Shown here: in pieces, positions 47,902 through 57,087 of the stretch
Position numbering within the stretch: the stretch's first letter is position 1
How the letters are laid out: every line of letters starts with the position of its first letter
Assembly: GCA_947258565.1 (NCBI GenBank)
Contig: CAMYJB010000015.1
Location: forward strand, 100,185-164,184
Source of the DNA: an uncultured Woeseiaceae bacterium
GTDB taxonomy: Bacteria > Pseudomonadota > Gammaproteobacteria > Steroidobacterales > Woeseiaceae
Reading direction: 5' to 3'
Length of the DNA: 64,000 nucleotides
Notes under the pieces: model-generated
Told to the model about the DNA's origin: nothing
Databases searched by the model: none
The model's input: only the letters and a program-made list of their open reading frames with translations
Program-made: the position numbers and the translations under genes

Positions 47902-49365
47902 ATGCTGCGCAGCAAACCCTTGCTCTTGACCACTGTTTTTCTACTCGGCTCCATCCCGGCCTTTGCCGCCCCTGCGCTGGAGCTCGACGACTGCCGCATC
48001 AGCGCGGGCCCGGCTTTCCCCGGCATCAATGCCCGCTGCGGCACGCTGCTGCGGCCGGAAAACCCGGAAGACGCCGGTTCGCCCGAGATCGAGATTGCAG
48101 TGGCCGTGGTTCCTGCACTGGATCTCGAGCCCGAGCCGGATCCGTTCGTGCCGCTTGCGGGCGGACCGGGCGCCAGCGCGATCGAGTTCTACTCGGCCTA
48201 CTCCGGCGCCTTCGAGCACGTCCGGCGTCATCGCGATATCCTGCTGGTCGATCAGCGCGGCACCGGCGCGTCGGCGCGCATGGACTGCGACGTCGACGAC
48301 GCTATCATCGAAGGCAGGTTCAACGAAGAACAAGTGCTCGAGATTACCCGGGACTGCATCGACGCGCTGCCTCACGACCCGCGGTTCTTCACGACCAGCG
48401 TCGCCGTTACCGACCTCGAGGCGGTGCGCGAAGCGCTGGGTTACGGCGCCTTGAATCTTTACGGCATTTCCTACGGTTCCCGGGTGGCCCAGCATTTCGC
48501 AAAGCGCTACCCGGGTTCGACCCGGTCCATTGTCCTGGATGGCGTGGTGCCGCCGCAGGTCGTGCTGGGCCCGGAGATCGCAACGGAAGCCCAGGAAGCG
48601 CTGGAGCAGATCTTCGCCCGCTGCGCGGCCGACGAAGCATGCCACGCCAGGTTCCCGAACCTGCCGCAGGCATTCCGCCAGCTGCGCGCCGAACTCGACG
48701 AACAGCCCGTCCTCGTTGAAATCCCCAACCCCGTCACCGGGGAGGCGGAAATCAGCGAGTTCGGTGCCGCGGAACTCGCCGGCGCGATCCGCCTGCTCGC
48801 CTATAGCGCGAATTCCGTGGCGATCGTGCCACTGCTGGTCGACACGGCTGCCGCCGGCAACGTCGATCCTCTCGCGGCGCAGTTCCAGATGATTGCCGCG
48901 CAGTTGTCCGACGCGCTGGCTCTCGGCATGCACAATTCCGTCATGTGTTCCGAGGACGCGCCTTTCTACGACGACGATGAGATCGACTACGAGGCGCTCG
49001 AGGCCAGCTACATCGGTGTCGTGCAGCTCCAGGCGATCGAGGCGATGTGCTCCGTTTGGCCGGCAGGGCCGGTCGATGACGACTTCCGCGCGCCGCTCGA
49101 CACTGCTATCCCCGTGCTGTTGCTATCGGGGGACGCGGACCCGATCACGCCGCCACGCTACGCCTCGCTCGCAATGGTCGATCTCCAGCGCGCCCGGCAT
49201 CTCATCGCTATGCAACAGGGCCACGGGCAGGCGGCCGTCGGCTGCACGCCCCGGCTGATCGGGGCGTTCGTGGCGTCGGCCGACCCGACCGGCCTGGACG
49301 CGGGCTGCCTCGAGCGCAGCTTTGTCATGCCGTTCTTCCTGGACTTCGGGGGTCCGGCGCCATGA
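47902..49365 (+). CDS. exported S33-type alpha/beta hydrolase (tripeptidyl-aminopeptidase-like)
   Basis: This 487-residue protein has a signal peptide (LLLTTVFLLGSIPAFAA). The alpha/beta-hydrolase core has the oxyanion sequence LAGGPGASA, VDQRGTGAS, and the nucleophile Ser in YGISYGSRVAQ near residue 192. The acid Asp is in SGDADPITPPRY and the His in QGHGQ, as in the TAP-like C-terminal domain. The ATG at 47902 follows GGGAGG by 4 bases. It overlaps the ABC ATPase gene by 4 bases and starts a five-gene operon. Confidence 0.88.
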   Translation: MLRSKPLLLTTVFLLGSIPAFAAPALELDDCRISAGPAFPGINARCGTLLRPENPEDAGSPEIEIAVAVVPALDLEPEPDPFVPLAGGPGASAIEFYSAYSGAFEHVRRHRDILLVDQRGTGASARMDCDVDDAIIEGRFNEEQVLEITRDCIDALPHDPRFFTTSVAVTDLEAVREALGYGALNLYGISYGSRVAQHFAKRYPGSTRSIVLDGVVPPQVVLGPEIATEAQEALEQIFARCAADEACHARFPNLPQAFRQLRAELDEQPVLVEIPNPVTGEAEISEFGAAELAGAIRLLAYSANSVAIVPLLVDTAAAGNVDPLAAQFQMIAAQLSDALALGMHNSVMCSEDAPFYDDDEIDYEALEASYIGVVQLQAIEAMCSVWPAGPVDDDFRAPLDTAIPVLLLSGDADPITPPRYASLAMVDLQRARHLIAMQQGHGQAAVGCTPRLIGAFVASADPTGLDAGCLERSFVMPFFLDFGGPAP

Positions 49366-50090
49366 TCAGAGTGGAAGGCATCCACAAGTCCTTTGGCAAG
49401 GTTCGCGCCGTGCGCGGGGTCAGCTTCGAAGCGCCGGACGGCAAGATCACCGGCCTGCTGGGGCCGAACGGTGCCGGCAAATCGACGACCCTGCGCGTGC
49501 TCTATACCGTGCTCAGGCCCGACGAGGGACGCGCCTCGGTCGACGGCGCCGACGTCGTTACGCAGAGCCTCGAGGCGCGGCGCCGGATCGGCGCGCTGCC
49601 ACACGGGGCCGGGCTCTACCCCCACCTGACGGCACGCGAGAACATCGCCTATTACGCCAGGCTCTGCGGGCTCGACGCCGGGTCGATCGACGAGCGCGTG
49701 GACAGCATCATAGGCCTGCTCGAGATCGGCGATTTTGCGGATCGCCGCACGAAAGGGTTCTCCCAGGGACAGCGCACGAAGGTCGCGATCGCCCGCAGCC
49801 TCGTGCACGACCCGCAGAACATCCTCCTCGACGAACCGTCGAACGGCCTCGACGTCATGGCGACGCGCTCGCTCCGTGACCTGATCCTCAAGCTCAGGGA
49901 CGCCGGACGCTGCGTCCTGTTTTCCAGCCACGTCATGCAGGAAGTCGCGGCACTCTGTGACGATATCTGCATCATCGCCAACGGCAAGGTCGCGATCGAC
50001 GATTCCGCCGACGGCATCCGCGAGCAGACCGGCTGCGACGACCTCGAAGACGCCTTCGTGGCGGCGATACAGATGGTGGAGCCGGCATGA
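49362..50090 (+). CDS. ABC transporter ATPase, NatA-type
   Basis: This 242-residue protein has Walker A GPNGAGKST near residue 38, signature FSQGQRTKVA near 133 and Walker B ILLDEPSNGLD near 155. It closely follows the NatA/ABC-2 exporter type (VRGVSFEAPDGKITGLLG). It works with the next gene. In relatives, NatAB exports Na+ or an unknown substrate, so the cargo cannot be stated. Confidence 0.88.
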   Translation: MIRVEGIHKSFGKVRAVRGVSFEAPDGKITGLLGPNGAGKSTTLRVLYTVLRPDEGRASVDGADVVTQSLEARRRIGALPHGAGLYPHLTARENIAYYARLCGLDAGSIDERVDSIIGLLEIGDFADRRTKGFSQGQRTKVAIARSLVHDPQNILLDEPSNGLDVMATRSLRDLILKLRDAGRCVLFSSHVMQEVAALCDDICIIANGKVAIDDSADGIREQTGCDDLEDAFVAAIQMVEPA

Positions 50091-51268
50091 TGCGGACGCT
50101 GATTGCCGTATTCCGGAAGGAAGTGCTCGACAACGTGCGCGATCGTCGAACGCTTGCCTCGGCGCTGATAATGGGCCCCCTGTTCGGGCCGATGCTGTTT
50201 GCCTTCCTGATCAGCCTGTCCATCGAGCGTTCGCTCGATGATGTCGAGCGCGTCATCGAGCTGCCGGTGATCGGACAGGCACACGCACCAAACCTGCTGC
50301 GCTATCTCGAAAGCCGCAATATCGACATCGTGACAGGCCCTGCTGATCGCGATGCGGCGCTCGATGCCGTCCGGTCCGGAACGCAGGATGTCGTCCTCGT
50401 CATACCGCCGGAATTTGCAGGGCAATTCACAACGTCCATGCCGGCCAGGGTCGAGGTAATCACCGACCAGTCGAATTCCCAGGCAGACCGCGAGGCGCGC
50501 CGTGTGCGGGCCGCACTGCGAGCGTACAGCCAGGAACTGGCATCCATTCGCCTGACGGCGCGCGGCGTGAGCCCGCTCGCCGTGCGGCCGTTGAACATCG
50601 ATGAGGTCGACATGTCGACGCCGAGCGGCCGCTCGGCGATCCTGCTGGGCATGATGAGCTACTTCCTGATTTTCGCGCTGCTCATGGGCGGCATGTACCT
50701 TGCGATCGATACCACTGCGGGAGAGCGGGAACGTGGTTCGCTCGAGCCGTTGCTCGCGCTGCCCGTCACGCGCAACCAGTTGCTGCTCGGCAAGATTGCC
50801 GCGACCTGTGTTTTCATGGCGCTGTCACTGAGCCTCTCGTTAGTGTCGTTTTTCTTTGCCCTCAAGTTCATGCCGCTGGACGAACTCGGCATGACACCTA
50901 ACTTCGGGCCGCTGACGGTAGGCGCAGCGTTCCTCGTCCTGGCACCTTTCATCCTGCTCGGCGCGGCGGTAATGACGCTTGTCGCAAGTTTCACAAAAAG
51001 CTACCGGGAAGCGCAGACGTGGCTCAGCGTCGTACTGCTGGCGCCAACCCTGCCAATACTCATCGTCAGCATCCTTATGCTGAGGCCGCGTTTCGAGTTC
51101 ATGTTCGTGCCCAGCCTGAGCCAGCATCTCTTGCTCGTCGACATGGTCAAGAACGAGCCACTGGACCCGCTGCACGTCGCGATTTCCGTCGGCAGTACGC
51201 TGCTGTTCGGCGGCCTCCTGACCTGGGTCTGCGCCCGCCTGTACCAGCGCGAGGGGCTCCTCGGTTGA
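50087..51268 (+). CDS. ABC-2 type transporter permease, NatB-type
   Basis: This 393-residue protein has an N-terminal helix (ALIMGPLFGPMLFAFLI), a large loop of about residues 45-180 exposed outside, and five C-terminal helices (SYFLIFALLMGGMYLA through LLFGGLLTWVCARLY). This is the NatB/YhaP layout of export permeases. It overlaps the ATPase by 4 bases and precedes the M16 peptidase genes, suggesting an export or envelope role for the operon. Confidence 0.86.
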   Translation: MMRTLIAVFRKEVLDNVRDRRTLASALIMGPLFGPMLFAFLISLSIERSLDDVERVIELPVIGQAHAPNLLRYLESRNIDIVTGPADRDAALDAVRSGTQDVVLVIPPEFAGQFTTSMPARVEVITDQSNSQADREARRVRAALRAYSQELASIRLTARGVSPLAVRPLNIDEVDMSTPSGRSAILLGMMSYFLIFALLMGGMYLAIDTTAGERERGSLEPLLALPVTRNQLLLGKIAATCVFMALSLSLSLVSFFFALKFMPLDELGMTPNFGPLTVGAAFLVLAPFILLGAAVMTLVASFTKSYREAQTWLSVVLLAPTLPILIVSILMLRPRFEFMFVPSLSQHLLLVDMVKNEPLDPLHVAISVGSTLLFGGLLTWVCARLYQREGLLG

Positions 51269-51320
51269 CAATCCCGGCCAATTGCCCAACATGGGCGGTC
51301 CGGGCACAACGATAACTATT

Positions 51321-52988
51321 ATGTCCCTGTTCTCCGAGCTTCGACGTCGCAACGTCTTCAAGGTCTTGGCGGTCTACCTCATCGCAGGCTGGTTGATCAT
51401 CAAGCTCCTGCATCACCTGCACCCGGTCATCGGCCTGCCGCACTGGATCGAGAAGCTGGTGGGCCTGATGCTCATCGTCGGACTGCCGCTGGCACTGTAC
51501 TTCGCGTACATCTACGAGATCACGCCGGTCGGCCTGAAGAAAGCCGTGGACGTCGACCAGACACAGTCGATCGTTTACAAGACCGGCCAGAAACTCAATG
51601 CGGCGCTGGCAGTCATGATAGTCCTGCTGCTGGCTGCAATGGTCGTCGGCCGCCTGTTTCCGGAGCCGCCGGCGCTCATCGACGACAGCCCCGTGATGCA
51701 GGCACCCACGATGCAGGGCGTGCCGCCCGCGATACGCAGCGTAACCCTGGAAAACGGGCTCGAGATCATCGTCTGGCCGGATCACGACATTCCCAATGTC
51801 GCGCTCTATTATTTCGTGCGCGTCGGCGGCCGCAACGAGTACCCGGGTATCACCGGCCTGTCGCACTTCTTCGAGCACATGATGTTCAGCGGCACCGAGG
51901 ACCTCGAGCCGGGCGAATTCGACCGCATCATGGAAGCGGCCGGCGGCCACAACAATGCCTATACGACCAACGACATCACGGTCTACCAGGACTGGTTTCC
52001 GCGCTCGGCTCTCGAGACTGTTTTCGAAATCGAGTCCGAGCGTCTCGAGAACCTGGAGTTCAGCCCAGAGGCCATCGAGAGCGAGCGCGGCGTCGTCACC
52101 TCGGAGCGCCGCACCACCGTCGACAATAACAATATCAACAAGCTGGTAGAACAGGTCCGCGCGACAGCGTACGTGGCTCACCCCTACCAGTTTCCCATCA
52201 TCGGCTGGCCGTCCGACATTGCGGCGTGGACACAGGAAGACTTCGAGAACTTCTACCGGACCTACTACGCGCCGAACAACATTACGATGGTCGTCGTCGG
52301 CGACGTAACGCCGGAGGAGATCTTCGAACTCGCGGAAGATTATCTGGAGGATATCCCGGCGCAGGAGCCACCCGCAGACGTGCGCACCGTCGAGCCCGAG
52401 CAACAGGGCGAGCGTCGCGTCGTCATCGAGACCGACGCCCAGACGCCGCTGCTGCATGTCGCTTTTCACGCGGGCGCGGCAGCGGACCCGGAAACGCTGG
52501 CCATGAGACTGCTTCTGAGCATACTCGTGTACGGTGACTCGGCCCGGCTGCATCGGCTGTTCGTGGAAGAGGAGCAACTCGCGATCGCGATCGGGGCCTT
52601 CCCGTTCGAGGGCTTCGATCCCGGCCTGGTGTATTTCTACGCAACGCTGCCGCCGGGCGGCGATCTCGGTTTGCTTGAACAGCGGCTGTTCGAAGAACTC
52701 GCGCGCATAGCAGAAGAAGGCGTCAGCGAGGCAGAGCTCGAGAAGGCGCGCAACATTGCGCTGGCCGAATTCTGGGGCACGATGGCCACGATCAACGGCA
52801 AGGCCGCGAGCCTCGGCGAAGCCGCCGTGTTTCACGGCAGCTACGAGAAACTTTTCGACTTCGCCCAGGACATCGAGGCTGTTTCCGGCGAGACGCTGAA
52901 GGCGGTTGCGGGCAGGGTCTTCCGCCGCGACAACGCCACGATCGGCATGCTGTATGCGCCTGCGGTTGAAGCGGAGGTGGAAGAATGA
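51321..52988 (+). CDS. membrane-tethered M16 zinc metallopeptidase with N-terminal two-helix module
   Basis: This 555-residue protein has a complete M16 half: the zinc motif HFFEH near residues 182-186, and a Glu ligand in the ESERGVVTSE segment about 70-76 residues later. RTYYAPNNITMVVVGDV follows in the second lobe. The N-terminal 120 residues are unusual: SELRRRNVFKVLAVYLIAGW, a second helix, then YEITPVGLKK, and a third helix (ALAVMIVLLLAAMVV). That segment is the membrane module known in front of TolB-like, TPR and adenylyl-cyclase proteins. I chose the ATG at 51321, where that module starts. It overlaps its inactive partner gene by 4 bases. Confidence 0.85.
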   Translation: MSLFSELRRRNVFKVLAVYLIAGWLIIKLLHHLHPVIGLPHWIEKLVGLMLIVGLPLALYFAYIYEITPVGLKKAVDVDQTQSIVYKTGQKLNAALAVMIVLLLAAMVVGRLFPEPPALIDDSPVMQAPTMQGVPPAIRSVTLENGLEIIVWPDHDIPNVALYYFVRVGGRNEYPGITGLSHFFEHMMFSGTEDLEPGEFDRIMEAAGGHNNAYTTNDITVYQDWFPRSALETVFEIESERLENLEFSPEAIESERGVVTSERRTTVDNNNINKLVEQVRATAYVAHPYQFPIIGWPSDIAAWTQEDFENFYRTYYAPNNITMVVVGDVTPEEIFELAEDYLEDIPAQEPPADVRTVEPEQQGERRVVIETDAQTPLLHVAFHAGAAADPETLAMRLLLSILVYGDSARLHRLFVEEEQLAIAIGAFPFEGFDPGLVYFYATLPPGGDLGLLEQRLFEELARIAEEGVSEAELEKARNIALAEFWGTMATINGKAASLGEAAVFHGSYEKLFDFAQDIEAVSGETLKAVAGRVFRRDNATIGMLYAPAVEAEVEE

Positions 52989-54406
52989 ACCCGGCGCGCA
53001 CCCACATCAGGCTCCCCGTGCTGCTGCTGCTGCTTCTCGCCGGTAGTGTGTTTGCGGAAGGCGTCACGCTGCCGGCATTCCATCACTTCGAGCTCGATAA
53101 CGGCACAGCACTGTTGCTGAGCCAGCAGCCCGAAGTGCCGCTGGTCTCGGTGACGGCGATCCTGCGCGGTGGCGCGGTCGCCGATCCACCCGAACACAGC
53201 GGGCTTGCGAACCTGCTCGCATCGCTGCTCGAAAAAGGCGCCGGGGATCGTGACGCCGCACAATTTGCGGAGGCCGTCGGCGCATCCGGCGGCAGCCTGA
53301 GCAGCCGCGCGGATCTCGAGACCATAACGATCTCGGCAACCTTCCTCGCGCGCGATGCCGGCCTGATGGTCGAGCTCTTGTCCGACATGCTCCTGCGTCC
53401 CGGCCTCGACGAGGCGGAGCTGGAGAAGCTGCGGGATCGCTCGATCAACTTCATTCGCGCGGCAAAGGACACCAACCTCAACGCGCTGCTGCCGATCTAC
53501 GGACAGGCTTTCCTGTTCGGCGAGCACCCCTACGGCAGCCCGGTCAGCGGCAGCGAGACGACGCTGGCCGGAATCAGCCATGAGGACGTCCTCGATTTCT
53601 ACGAGCAGCAGCTCGGTGGCGACCGGTTGACGATCGCGGTAAGCGGGGACTTCGACGTGGCGTTGATGAGCGCCAGGCTCAGCGATGCTTTCGGCGACTG
53701 GCGCCCTGCAGCCGGCCCTTTGCCCGATATCGCGGCCGCCGGGCGACAGGCCGGGCGCCGGGTGCTGCTGATCGACAAACCCGGCGCAACGCAGACGTAT
53801 TTCTGGCTCGGCAACATCGGCGTCGCTCGCGACTATGAAAACCGCGCTGCCCTGGACATCGCCAACACCGTTTTTGGCGGCCGTTTCACGTCGATGCTGA
53901 ACACGGAGCTGCGAGTCAATTCCGGCCTGACCTACGGCGCCCGTTCGCAGCTTTCCAGGGCGTCGCAACCAGGCTCGGTTGCGATCACCTCGTTTACCGC
54001 CACCGAGAGCACGATCGAAGCGATCGACCTGGCACTGATCGTGCTCGGCCGGCTCCATGAATTCGGCGTGGACGAGGAGACGCTGGAATCCGCCCGCAAC
54101 TATATCCTCGGGCGCTTCCCGACGGCGCTCGAAACGGCCGCCCAGCTGGGTAATCAGCTGGCGGGGCTCGAGGCATTCGGGCTGGATGTTTCCTTCATCA
54201 ATGACTACGGCGCCGCGCTCATGTCGACCGACACCGCGGCGGTCGCGGCGGTGATCGACGCGGTTTTCGCCTCGTCAGACGACCTCGTCTTCGTGCTGCT
54301 CGGCGATGCCGGGCTGATTCGCGAGCAGGTAAGCAAGTACGGGCCGTTGATCGAAATGCCGATTACCGAGCCGCATTTCAGGCCGCAACCAGCCACCGAC
54401 GAGTGA
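52985..54406 (+). CDS. inactive-type M16 peptidase partner
   Basis: This 473-residue protein has a signal peptide (RLPVLLLLLLAGSVFAE) and a second M16 fold. At the position of the zinc motif HxxEH it reads HSGLANLLA, so the catalytic Glu-His pair is absent. The second-lobe arginine-tyrosine region NSGLTYGARSQL is conserved. In this family an active and an inactive chain form one peptidase; this is the inactive partner of the 51321-52988 gene. It ends the operon and faces mnmE. Confidence 0.88.
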   Translation: MNPARTHIRLPVLLLLLLAGSVFAEGVTLPAFHHFELDNGTALLLSQQPEVPLVSVTAILRGGAVADPPEHSGLANLLASLLEKGAGDRDAAQFAEAVGASGGSLSSRADLETITISATFLARDAGLMVELLSDMLLRPGLDEAELEKLRDRSINFIRAAKDTNLNALLPIYGQAFLFGEHPYGSPVSGSETTLAGISHEDVLDFYEQQLGGDRLTIAVSGDFDVALMSARLSDAFGDWRPAAGPLPDIAAAGRQAGRRVLLIDKPGATQTYFWLGNIGVARDYENRAALDIANTVFGGRFTSMLNTELRVNSGLTYGARSQLSRASQPGSVAITSFTATESTIEAIDLALIVLGRLHEFGVDEETLESARNYILGRFPTALETAAQLGNQLAGLEAFGLDVSFINDYGAALMSTDTAAVAAVIDAVFASSDDLVFVLLGDAGLIREQVSKYGPLIEMPITEPHFRPQPATDE

Positions 54407-54429
54407 CACGTGCGCCGGCCAGTCCGGCT

Positions 54430-55770
54430 TCATTTGCCGATACAGAACTCGGAAAAGATGCGGCCCAGCAAGTCGTCCGACGTGAATTCACCGGTGATCG
54501 TCCCGAGCGCCTGCTGTGAGAGGCGCAGCTCTTCGGCGAGCAGCTCCCCGGCCCTCGCAGACTGCAGCGCCGCGCGGCCCGCTCCGAAATGCTTCTGTGC
54601 CGTGCGGAGCGCCTCCACGTGGCGGCGCCGCGCGGTGAATGCCCCCTCCCCGAGGTCCCGGAACCCCGCGAGGTCGCGGATGCGCTTGCGCAGCGCGTCG
54701 AGGCCCTCGCCCGTTCGCGCGGAGAGCAGCACGACGGGATTGTCGCCCCCGACGATGCCCGGACGGTCGCCGCTGAGATCGATCTTGTTGCGCACAATGG
54801 TGACGGGGATGCCGTCCGGCACAGGCTCGTCGATGCGTTCGGGCATCTTCTCCGTCGCGTCCTGTATCCAGAGCACCGCGTCTGCCTCTGCCAAGGCCTT
54901 GCGGGCACGGCGGATACCTTCCTCCTCGATGCGGTCCGGGTTATCGCGCAGGCCTGCCGTGTCCACGAGCTCGACGTCGAGGCCATCGATGTTGATGCGC
55001 TCGCGCAGCACATCGCGCGTGGTGCCCGCTATTTCAGTCACGATCGCCGTGTCCTCTCCCGACAGCCGGTTCATCAGGCTGGACTTGCCGGCGTTGGGCT
55101 TGCCGACGATAACGACCTGGTAACCGTCGCGCATGACGCGCCCTACCGCAGCCTTTGCCAGCAGCGAATCGAATGACGACGCGCAGGCCGCCAGGCGTTC
55201 ACCCAGTTCGCCATCGGCAAGGAAATCGATCTCTTCTTCGGGAAAATCGATCGCCGCCTCGACATAGATGCGCACGGCTGTCAGCTGCTCCGCCAGCTCA
55301 TCGACAGCATCGGAAAACACGCCGTTAAGCGAGCGCAGTGCGGCCCGTGCCGCCTGCGCCGTGCCGCTGCCGATGAGGTCGGCAATGGCTTCCGCCTGCG
55401 CCAGGTCGAGCTTGTCGTTCAGGAAGGCGCGCTTCGAGAATTCGCCCGGCCCGGCCAGCCGCGCACCGAGCTCGACGGCCGCGTCCACCAGCGACGACAT
55501 GACGACAGGTCCGCCATGGCCGTGCAGCTCGAGCACCGATTCACCCGTGAACGATGCCGGACCCGGGAAGTAAAGCGCCAGCCCCTGGTCCAGCGGCTCG
55601 CCGCGCGAATTCACGAAGCTGACACAAGTGGCGACCCTCGGTTCCGGTAAACTCCCGAGCATGGCCCGGGCTATGCGTTCAGCATCGCTACCCGAGATAC
55701 GCACGACCCCCACGCCGCCAGTACCCGGCGGCGTGGCCAAGGCGACGATCGTGTCGTTGGCGGTCGGCAT
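54430..55770 (-). CDS. mnmE: tRNA modification GTPase MnmE
   Basis: MnmE works with MnmG on tRNA U34. It is 446 residues. It has the formyl-THF binding N-domain, a helical domain, and an inserted G domain with GKPNAGKSSLMN near residue 222, DTAGLRD near 270 and NKID near 330. The C-terminal end CIGK is the conserved catalytic Cys-x-Gly-Lys. It starts 30 bases from the divergent OsmC-hydrolase gene, which separates it from yidC. Confidence 0.98.
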   Translation of the reverse strand: MPTANDTIVALATPPGTGGVGVVRISGSDAERIARAMLGSLPEPRVATCVSFVNSRGEPLDQGLALYFPGPASFTGESVLELHGHGGPVVMSSLVDAAVELGARLAGPGEFSKRAFLNDKLDLAQAEAIADLIGSGTAQAARAALRSLNGVFSDAVDELAEQLTAVRIYVEAAIDFPEEEIDFLADGELGERLAACASSFDSLLAKAAVGRVMRDGYQVVIVGKPNAGKSSLMNRLSGEDTAIVTEIAGTTRDVLRERINIDGLDVELVDTAGLRDNPDRIEEEGIRRARKALAEADAVLWIQDATEKMPERIDEPVPDGIPVTIVRNKIDLSGDRPGIVGGDNPVVLLSARTGEGLDALRKRIRDLAGFRDLGEGAFTARRRHVEALRTAQKHFGAGRAALQSARAGELLAEELRLSQQALGTITGEFTSDDLLGRIFSEFCIGK

Positions 55771-55799
55771 GCGGCAATGAAAACACAGGTAACCCCGAT

Positions 55800-57026
55800 A
55801 TGCAGAACGAGAAAGTCACTTTCGAGAATGATGAGGGCCAGGCGCTGTCCGGGCTGTTGGCACTGCCTGAAACCGCGCCAAAGGCGTACGCTTTGTTCGC
55901 GCACTGTTTCACCTGCTCGAAAAACCTCAAGGCCGCGACCAATATCGCGCGCGCACTCGCCGATTCGGGCATCGCAGTACTGCGCTTCGACTTCACGGGA
56001 CTCGGCCAGAGCGAGGGCGACTTCGCGGACACGAATTTCTCATCGAACGTCAGCGACCTGCTCGCCGCCGTGCGGTTCCTTGAGGAAAACTACGCGTCGC
56101 CGGATATCCTTGTCGGCCACTCACTCGGCGGCACCGCCGTCCTGCAGGCGGCCGCCGATGTCCCCTCGGCGGTCGCGGTGGCGACCATCGGTTCGCCCTC
56201 GGATCCCGAGCACGTCCGTCACCTGTTTGCAGACGCCGAGGAGGCGTTGCGGAAAGAGGGCATCGCGGAGGTGAACCTCGGCGGACGGCCTTTCACGATG
56301 AAGCGGCAGTTCCTCGACGACCTGGAGCGCCACGAACTGCCGGCGGCCATAAAAACGCTGCGCAAGGCGCTCCTGATCATGCATGCGCCGCTGGACGACA
56401 TCGTCGAAATCGATAATGCTTCCGCGCTATTCGCCCGTGCCCTGCATCCGAAGAGCTTCATCAGCCTGGACAAGGCAGACCACCTCCTTACCCGCGAGGA
56501 GGACTCCCTGTACGCTGGCCATGTGCTCGCAGCCTGGGCATCACGTTTCCTCGATTCTGCGCCCGCCGTCATGGAACACGGTGAACTCGATACCGGCGAT
56601 TACGAGACGGCTGCACGGACGCACACAGGCGGTTTCCGGACCGAGGTAATCGCCGGCGGCCATGCACTCGTCGCAGACGAGCCCGCAACCGTCGGTGGCA
56701 CCGGCGAAGGGCCGTCCCCCTACGACCTGCTGTCCGCCGCACTTGCCGCCTGCACGTCGATGACCCTGAAGATGTATGCGTCGCACAAGAAGCTGGACCT
56801 CGAATCTGCAACCGTGCGGGTCAGGCACGGCAAGATCCACGCGCAGGACTGCGAAGACTGCGAGAGCGCGGAGGGGCGTATCGACCAGTTCGAGCGCGAA
56901 TTGTCGCTCGCGGGAACCCTGACGGACGAACAACGCGAACGGATGCTCGAGATTGCCGATCGCTGCCCGGTGCATCGCACGCTGCACGGCGAGGTCAAGG
57001 TGCGAACCGCGCTCGCCGATTCCTGA
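55800..57026 (+). CDS. fused alpha/beta hydrolase-OsmC protein
   Basis: This 408-residue protein has an alpha/beta-hydrolase domain of about 1-255 with FTGLGQSEG, nucleophile Ser in VGHSLGGTAV near residue 108, and DHLL near the end of the domain. An OsmC domain of about 270-405 follows, with the peroxidatic Cys in LAACTSMTLKMY and a second Cys in DRCPVHRTLHG. This known fusion is thought to reduce organic hydroperoxides and hydrolyse their esters, but no substrate is proven. It lies between yidC and mnmE on the opposite strand. Confidence 0.9.
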   Translation: MQNEKVTFENDEGQALSGLLALPETAPKAYALFAHCFTCSKNLKAATNIARALADSGIAVLRFDFTGLGQSEGDFADTNFSSNVSDLLAAVRFLEENYASPDILVGHSLGGTAVLQAAADVPSAVAVATIGSPSDPEHVRHLFADAEEALRKEGIAEVNLGGRPFTMKRQFLDDLERHELPAAIKTLRKALLIMHAPLDDIVEIDNASALFARALHPKSFISLDKADHLLTREEDSLYAGHVLAAWASRFLDSAPAVMEHGELDTGDYETAARTHTGGFRTEVIAGGHALVADEPATVGGTGEGPSPYDLLSAALAACTSMTLKMYASHKKLDLESATVRVRHGKIHAQDCEDCESAEGRIDQFERELSLAGTLTDEQRERMLEIADRCPVHRTLHGEVKVRTALADS

Positions 57027-57087
57027 GCGCGAGCACGTTTTGTGACCCGCTTCACCGCACCCCAGGGACGCGGCCGACGCCTGCCGG

